Below, piece by piece: positions 23,031 to 27,135 of a stretch of DNA of 27,135 bases. Position numbers and translations under genes: made by a program. Below the pieces are notes generated by a model. The model ran no database searches. It was not told the origin of the DNA and saw nothing but the letters and a program-made list of their open reading frames with translations. Position 1 is the stretch's first letter. Every line of letters starts with the position of its first letter. Origin of the DNA: an uncultured Clostridia bacterium (GTDB taxonomy: Bacteria; Bacillota; Clostridia; TANB77; CAG-508); NCBI GenBank assembly GCA_948891265.1, contig CAQUBD010000024.1, forward strand, positions 1-27,135, read 5' to 3'.

Positions 23031-24776
23031 ATGAAAAAAGTTATAATAGACACACTAAAAAACCATAAATGGACAATATTAGCACAAACAATATTCTTAA
23101 CAATAAATATATACTTGCTAACAGTACCACCAAAGATAATTGGAAACATAGTAGATATGTTATACAATTTAGATGAAAATAAGAAAAATATTTTGAATAG
23201 TACATATTACTTAATTGGAATATGTATTGTTTTGTTGTTTATAAGACTTATATGGAAATACTTTGAAACAGTCAATGTTAGAAAATTTGAAAGAGACATA
23301 AAAGTAAATATGTTTAAAAGATTTCTAAAATTAAAGCTAAAAGATATACAAAATATAAAAAACGGAGAAATAATGTCATATTTCGTAAAAGATATAAATG
23401 AATTAAGAGCAACACTATTTAGAATACTAAATCATGGCGTAAGGATTCTTCTTGTATTTATAATTGCAACATATCAAATGATACAAAATGTTAATTTGAA
23501 TTTAACAATAGCAGTAATGTCTGTAATAATTATAGGGGCATACATGGTTGTAAAAATAAAAAAATATGTAGAAAAAAGCTTTAAAAAATCACAAACAATG
23601 TTTACAGAGATGTCAGAATATATACAAGAAAGTACAGATAGTATAAGGACAACAAAGGCATATGCATGTGAAGGAGACCAATTAAAAGAATTTATAAGAA
23701 AAAATAGAAAAGTACAACAAAGCAACAATACAGTAGAAGTATTTTCAAACTTACTAAAAGTAAGTTTACATATGTGTTTTGGAATATGTTATTCAATATC
23801 TTTATTATATGGATCAAAACTAGTATTAGATGGAAAAATAACAATAGGAGCATTGGTTACATTTAATGGATATATAGCATTATTTGGTGGACCAATAAAA
23901 TGGCTACCACAGCTAATAGCAAGATTTAAAAGAGCGCAAATTTCTTACAAAAGACTAGAAAAAATTTATGAATTGGAACCAGAGAAAATCAATCAAAAAA
24001 ATAGCTTATTAAAAGAAAAATTAGAAGGCAGTATTATTATAAAAAATTTAGATTTTAATTATCCAGGAGTAATAGATAAAGCTTTAGAAAATATAAGTAT
24101 AGAAATTAAAAAAGGTGAAACGTTAGGAATTATAGGAACTATTGGAAGTGGAAAAACGACACTAATGAATTTACTTACAAAATTATATAATGTACCAAAT
24201 GGAAAAATCTTTATTGATGGAAAGGATATTAACGAAATACCAATTTTAACATTAAGAAATAATATATGTTATATAACACAAGACAACTTCTTATTTTCAA
24301 CAACATTAAAAGATAATATAAGTTTATTTAAAGACGAATATGAAGATAACGAAATTAAAGAAAGTACACAAAAGGCGATTGTTTATGAAGATATTAAGCA
24401 AATGCCAAAAGGAATAAACACTGTTATAGGAGAAAGAGGAGGAGACCTATCAGGAGGCCAAAGACAAAGAGTAGCAGTTTCTAGAGCATTTTTGAAAAAT
24501 AGTAGAATATTAATATTTGATGATACATTTTCAGCATTAGATAATAGAACATCTGAAAAATTAATAGAAAACATTAGAGAAGTGTCAGAAGAAAAAACTT
24601 GTATAATAATTTCAAACAAAATATCAGATGTAAAACATAGTGACAAAATTATTGTATTAGATAATGGAAAAATTGTAGAAAAGGGAACACATGAAGAATT
24701 AATTCGCAATAATGGAATTTATAGCGAATTCTATAATCAGCAATCTACAAAAGCAGAACCAAGTTTTTTGGCATAA
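23031..24776 (+). CDS. ABC exporter half-transporter with degenerate ATP site
   Basis: This 581-aa protein is a type IV ABC exporter half: about six membrane helices (1 to about 310) fused to a nucleotide-binding domain. Walker A GTIGSGKTT is at 369-377, the Q-loop at YITQDNFLFS, the signature LSGGQRQR from 473, and Walker B ILIFDD with D497. The catalytic Glu is Asp498 and the H-loop His is Asn529 (in IISNKIS), so its own ATP site is non-catalytic. This is the pattern of the first subunit of heterodimeric exporters such as BmrCD (YheIH), LmrCD and TM287/288. The partner is the next gene. AGGAAG precedes the ATG. Substrate unknown; multidrug or lipid-like export is typical of the class. Confidence 0.92.
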   Translation: MKKVIIDTLKNHKWTILAQTIFLTINIYLLTVPPKIIGNIVDMLYNLDENKKNILNSTYYLIGICIVLLFIRLIWKYFETVNVRKFERDIKVNMFKRFLKLKLKDIQNIKNGEIMSYFVKDINELRATLFRILNHGVRILLVFIIATYQMIQNVNLNLTIAVMSVIIIGAYMVVKIKKYVEKSFKKSQTMFTEMSEYIQESTDSIRTTKAYACEGDQLKEFIRKNRKVQQSNNTVEVFSNLLKVSLHMCFGICYSISLLYGSKLVLDGKITIGALVTFNGYIALFGGPIKWLPQLIARFKRAQISYKRLEKIYELEPEKINQKNSLLKEKLEGSIIIKNLDFNYPGVIDKALENISIEIKKGETLGIIGTIGSGKTTLMNLLTKLYNVPNGKIFIDGKDINEIPILTLRNNICYITQDNFLFSTTLKDNISLFKDEYEDNEIKESTQKAIVYEDIKQMPKGINTVIGERGGDLSGGQRQRVAVSRAFLKNSRILIFDDTFSALDNRTSEKLIENIREVSEEKTCIIISNKISDVKHSDKIIVLDNGKIVEKGTHEELIRNNGIYSEFYNQQSTKAEPSFLA

Positions 24777-24785
24777 GAATTGAGA

Positions 24786-24812
24786 TGTCAAAAGGGATGC
24801 CCCTTTTTGACA
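24786..24812. repeat. Intergenic hairpin, CAAAAAGG family, copy 4
   Basis: TGTCAAAAGGG pairs with CCCCTTTTTGACA around ATG. It lies just after the stop of the first ABC gene. Confidence 0.65.
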
Positions 24813-24830
24813 ATTATAAAATAAAATTAT

Positions 24831-24857
24831 GGTCAAAAAAGGATCTTCCTTTTGACC
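24831..24857. repeat. Intergenic hairpin, CAAAAAGG family, copy 5
   Basis: GGTCAAAAAAGG pairs with CCTTTTGACC around ATCTT, with one or two bulged As. It ends 5 bases before the ribosome site of the second ABC gene, so it could affect that gene's translation. Confidence 0.65.
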
Positions 24858-24873
24858 GGTGAAGGGAAAACAG

Positions 24874-26623
24874 ATGAAAAACAAAACCTTAAATAGAATA
24901 TACAAGATGTTAAAGCCACAAATGAAGTACATAATAATAATATCAATAATTGCAATTATAATTAATATTGGAGAAATTATAAAACCATACTTAATAAAAG
25001 TAGCAATAGATAATTTCTTAAGTGCAGGTGTATGGCAAAAAGGAATATTGACAATAGGAATTATAGGCGCAATATATATTGCCATAGTGTTAATTGGAAA
25101 TATTTTAGATTTTATTATTACAACAGCAACAAGTATGATTGGAGAAAATGTAGTATATTCTATTAGAAATAAATTATATAGATATATACAACATGCAAAT
25201 ATACCATTTCATGATAAAACACCATCAGGTACACTATTTGTAAGAATTACAAGTGATGTTGAAGATATAACAACATTTTTTAAAGATGTTATAACAACAT
25301 TTATGCAAGATGTACTAATGATAATAGCATTAGCAACAATGATGTTAACATTAAACTATAAATTAGCATTTACATGTTTTTTGTTAATACCACTTGTTGC
25401 ATTAACATCATTTGTAATAACAAAAACTACTAAAAAAGTCCAAGAAATTTCAAAAAAGGCAAAAACAAAATTAAATATATTTTTGTCTGAATCTATATAT
25501 GGCGTAAAATTAATAAAAATTTTTAATAGACAATATGAAAAAGAAAAGGAATGTTCCAAATTATGTAATGATTTTTATAAGTCAAGAATTCCAACAGCTT
25601 TTACAGAAGGTTTTTTATATGCACTTATGCTGATTTTTGAAAATTTAGGAGTAGCAATAATTACATGGGTTTGCGTAAATAATCTATTTAATGTAAATTT
25701 AGATGTTGGTACAATTTATATTTTTATTACATATTTAAAGCAAATTTTCGAACCAATCCAAAGATTAGTAGAGAATTTTGAAACAATACAAGAAGCATTA
25801 GTCTCTATTAATAAAATATATGATATATTAGAACATAAAGAATATTTAGAAGATTTTGAAAATGGAATTGAACTTGAACATATTAATGGAAAAATAGAGT
25901 TTAAAAATGTATGGTTTGCATATCAAGGAGATAACTGGATTTTAAAAGATGTCAGTTTTACAATTGAGCCAGGACAAAGTGTTGCAATAGTTGGAAGAAC
26001 AGGTTCACGGTAAAACAACAATAATAAATTTGATAAATCGTTTTTATGAAATACAAAAAGGAGAAATTTTATTAGATGGTGTTAATATAAAAGATATTAA
26101 TTTAAGATACCTTAGAAAACAAGTAGGAATAATATTGCAAGATCCATTTATTTTTGCAAAAAGCATAAAAGAGAATATAGAACTAAACGATAATTTGTCT
26201 GATGAAGCGATAATGGAAACTGTGAAATTAGCATCAGCAGAAGAATTTATACAAGGGTTACCAAATGGAATTGATGAAATAGCAGATGAAAGAGGAAACT
26301 CATTCTCTGCTGGTCAAAAACAATTAATAGCATTTGCAAGAATTTTTGCAAAAGATCCATCAATATTTATTTTAGATGAAGCAACAGCTAATATTGATAC
26401 TAAAACAGAAGAATTAATACAGGCATCTATTGATAAAATTTCTAAAGAAAAAACATCCATTTTTATTGCACATAGATTATCAACAATTGTTAATGTGGAT
26501 AAAATTATTGTGTTAAATAATGGCGAAATTATAGAGCAAGGAAGTCATAATGAACTTACATCTAATCCAGATGGATATTATAGCAAATTATATAATGCTT
26601 ATTATACGAGTTTAACAGTATAA
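24874..26623 (+). pseudogene. ABC exporter half-transporter, frameshifted in Walker A
   Basis: Partner of the preceding gene. Start taken as ATG 24874, with AGGG 7 bases upstream, rather than GTG 24859 inside the preceding hairpin region. Two frames together give a normal 582-aa exporter half: membrane domain to about 320, then FKNVWFAYQ, Walker A, LQDPFIFAKSI, a deviating signature FSAGQKQL, Walker B IFILDEATANID with the catalytic Glu, and IAHRLS with the H-loop His. The break is inside Walker A: GRTGS at 374-378, then CGG-TAA instead of GGT-AAA-ACA. Removing C26008 restores GRTGSGKTT. Because the partner lacks the catalytic Glu, this P-loop belongs to the only competent site of the pair. 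The rest shows no decay. Confidence 0.9.
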
Positions 26624-26642
26624 GAAACATTTATAATAATAT

Positions 26643-26705
26643 AAAAAGAAAAAGGGATATTGAACTCTACTTTTTGGAGTATGGTTCATATTCCCTTTTC
26701 TTTTT
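26643..26705. terminator. Bidirectional terminator between convergent genes
   Basis: AAAGAAAAAGGGATATTGAAC pairs with GTTCATATTCCCTTTTCTTT with small bulges. A-rich and T-rich flanks serve both the ABC operon and the XRE gene. Confidence 0.8.
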
Positions 26706-26709
26706 ATTA

Positions 26710-27045
26710 CTATTCATCCATATCTGTTTCTGCAATAGCTTTTGCGACATTATAAATTAATTTTTGTTTTTCTGGAGAAACACTCTTAATTAAATCTGTA
26801 AATTCTTTATCTAAATAATTTTCAGAGCTACTAGAAGCACCATTTAACAAATATCCTTCAGAAACATCTAATAAACCACATAATTGGTTTAATCTTTTTA
26901 AATTTATATGTGAGTTACCTCTTTCAACTCTACTCAAAAAAGCAACAGAAATATCAATTTGATCTGCTAAATCTTCTTGAGTCATATTTTTTGCAAGTCT
27001 AGCTTGTTTTATTCTAGAACCTATTACACTATAATCTATAGCCAT
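26710..27045 (-). CDS. XRE-family transcriptional regulator
   Basis: This 111-aa protein has an N-terminal helix-turn-helix of the Cro/C1 (XRE) type: IGSRIKQARLAKNMTQEDLA, then ISVAFLSRVERGN as the recognition helix region and LNQLCGLLDVSEGYLL, covering about residues 7-68. The C-terminal 40 residues are acidic and helical (EFTDLIKSVSPEKQKLIYNV). AAGGAAGGTGAT lies just upstream of the ATG. It is convergent with the ABC operon and separated from it by a shared terminator, so a direct regulatory link is not evident. Target unknown. Confidence 0.9.
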   Translation of the reverse strand: MAIDYSVIGSRIKQARLAKNMTQEDLADQIDISVAFLSRVERGNSHINLKRLNQLCGLLDVSEGYLLNGASSSSENYLDKEFTDLIKSVSPEKQKLIYNVAKAIAETDMDE

Positions 27046-27135
27046 TCATATCACCTTCCTTTCGCTTCACTTCGTTTCGCTCATCGTCATCCAAGAATTT
27101 TTTCAAAATTCTCGTCTGCCAAATCTTGCCTTCGA

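Noticed and set aside
23031..24776. Homodimeric exporter
   Set aside because: Asp498 and Asn529 make its own site non-catalytic and the next gene has the matching altered signature, so a heterodimer fits better.
14541..26008. CGG recoded as a different amino acid
   Set aside because: At both sites a one-residue substitution would not restore frame; only skipping one base does.
27029..27135. Minus-strand frame open from the window edge into the XRE start
   Set aside because: Sequence is a purine-rich GCGAAACGAAGTGAAGCG run plus a hairpin AGAATTTT/AAAATTCT; more like an intergenic repeat than a gene end.

Overview
The window is very AT-rich chromosomal DNA from a low-GC Firmicute, most likely an uncultivated, gut-type member of the Clostridia. 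The evidence is strong AGGAGG ribosome sites, TTGACA-17-TATAAT promoters, A-ending codons, a YtaF-like protein and a SpoVD-like PASTA transpeptidase (both families are linked to sporulation), and a pilin-like N-terminus of the GIT-start type. I saw no rRNA, tRNA or CRISPR array.

Layout. 1-1125: a secreted or surface pilin-like protein fused to a phage tail-collar domain, then a terminator and two intergenic hairpins. 1126-4674: smc. 4675-6114: a structured intergenic element, a 66-aa orphan and ytaF (both minus), and an 87-aa orphan (plus). 6248-8920: a P2-type Ca2+ ATPase, followed by about 600 bp of tandem hairpins. 9530-10162: an Rpn/PD-(D/E)XK-like protein. 10212-12503 (minus): a SpoVD/PBP2-like transpeptidase. 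12721-16534: comM, dprA (frameshifted), yraN and rsmA, a housekeeping block for DNA uptake and rRNA methylation. 16601-17374: a sortase. 17431-22795: a zinc M15-type peptidase with a peptidoglycan-binding domain, split by a mobile element. 22851-26623: an operon of a 50-aa protein and two ABC half-transporters, the second frameshifted. 26710-27045 (minus): an XRE regulator.

The most notable structure is a 4.68-kb integrated element (about 17689-22374). A large serine recombinase has inserted it inside one glutamine codon of the zinc-binding S-Q-H motif of the M15 peptidase. Joining 17690 to 22375 restores an open 226-codon gene. The ends carry imperfect 22-bp inverted arms flanking a CA core. 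The cargo is a Bro-N protein and a GNAT acetyltransferase, followed by a non-coding control region with four near-identical palindromes, an attenuator-like leader, a 69-aa protein (candidate accessory or directionality factor) and the recombinase. The recombinase TTG start lies inside a 12-bp RNA stem.

The second notable observation concerns the two frameshifted genes, dprA and the second ABC half-transporter. Each carries one extra C directly before a conserved glycine codon, so the zero-frame codon is CGG in both. By my manual scan CGG is otherwise absent from about 7,600 codons of the larger genes and appears only once in each of two small orphan genes. This could be coincidental sequencing error, real mutation, or +1 frameshifting at a starved CGG codon. 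The ABC case matters because the shift falls in the P-loop of the only catalytically competent ATP site of the pair.

The window also has two families of dispersed intergenic hairpins: a GAACAAAGAC/TTTTGTTC family at 8936-9289 with a solo half-copy before comM, and a GTCAAAAAGG-CCCC family at five places.
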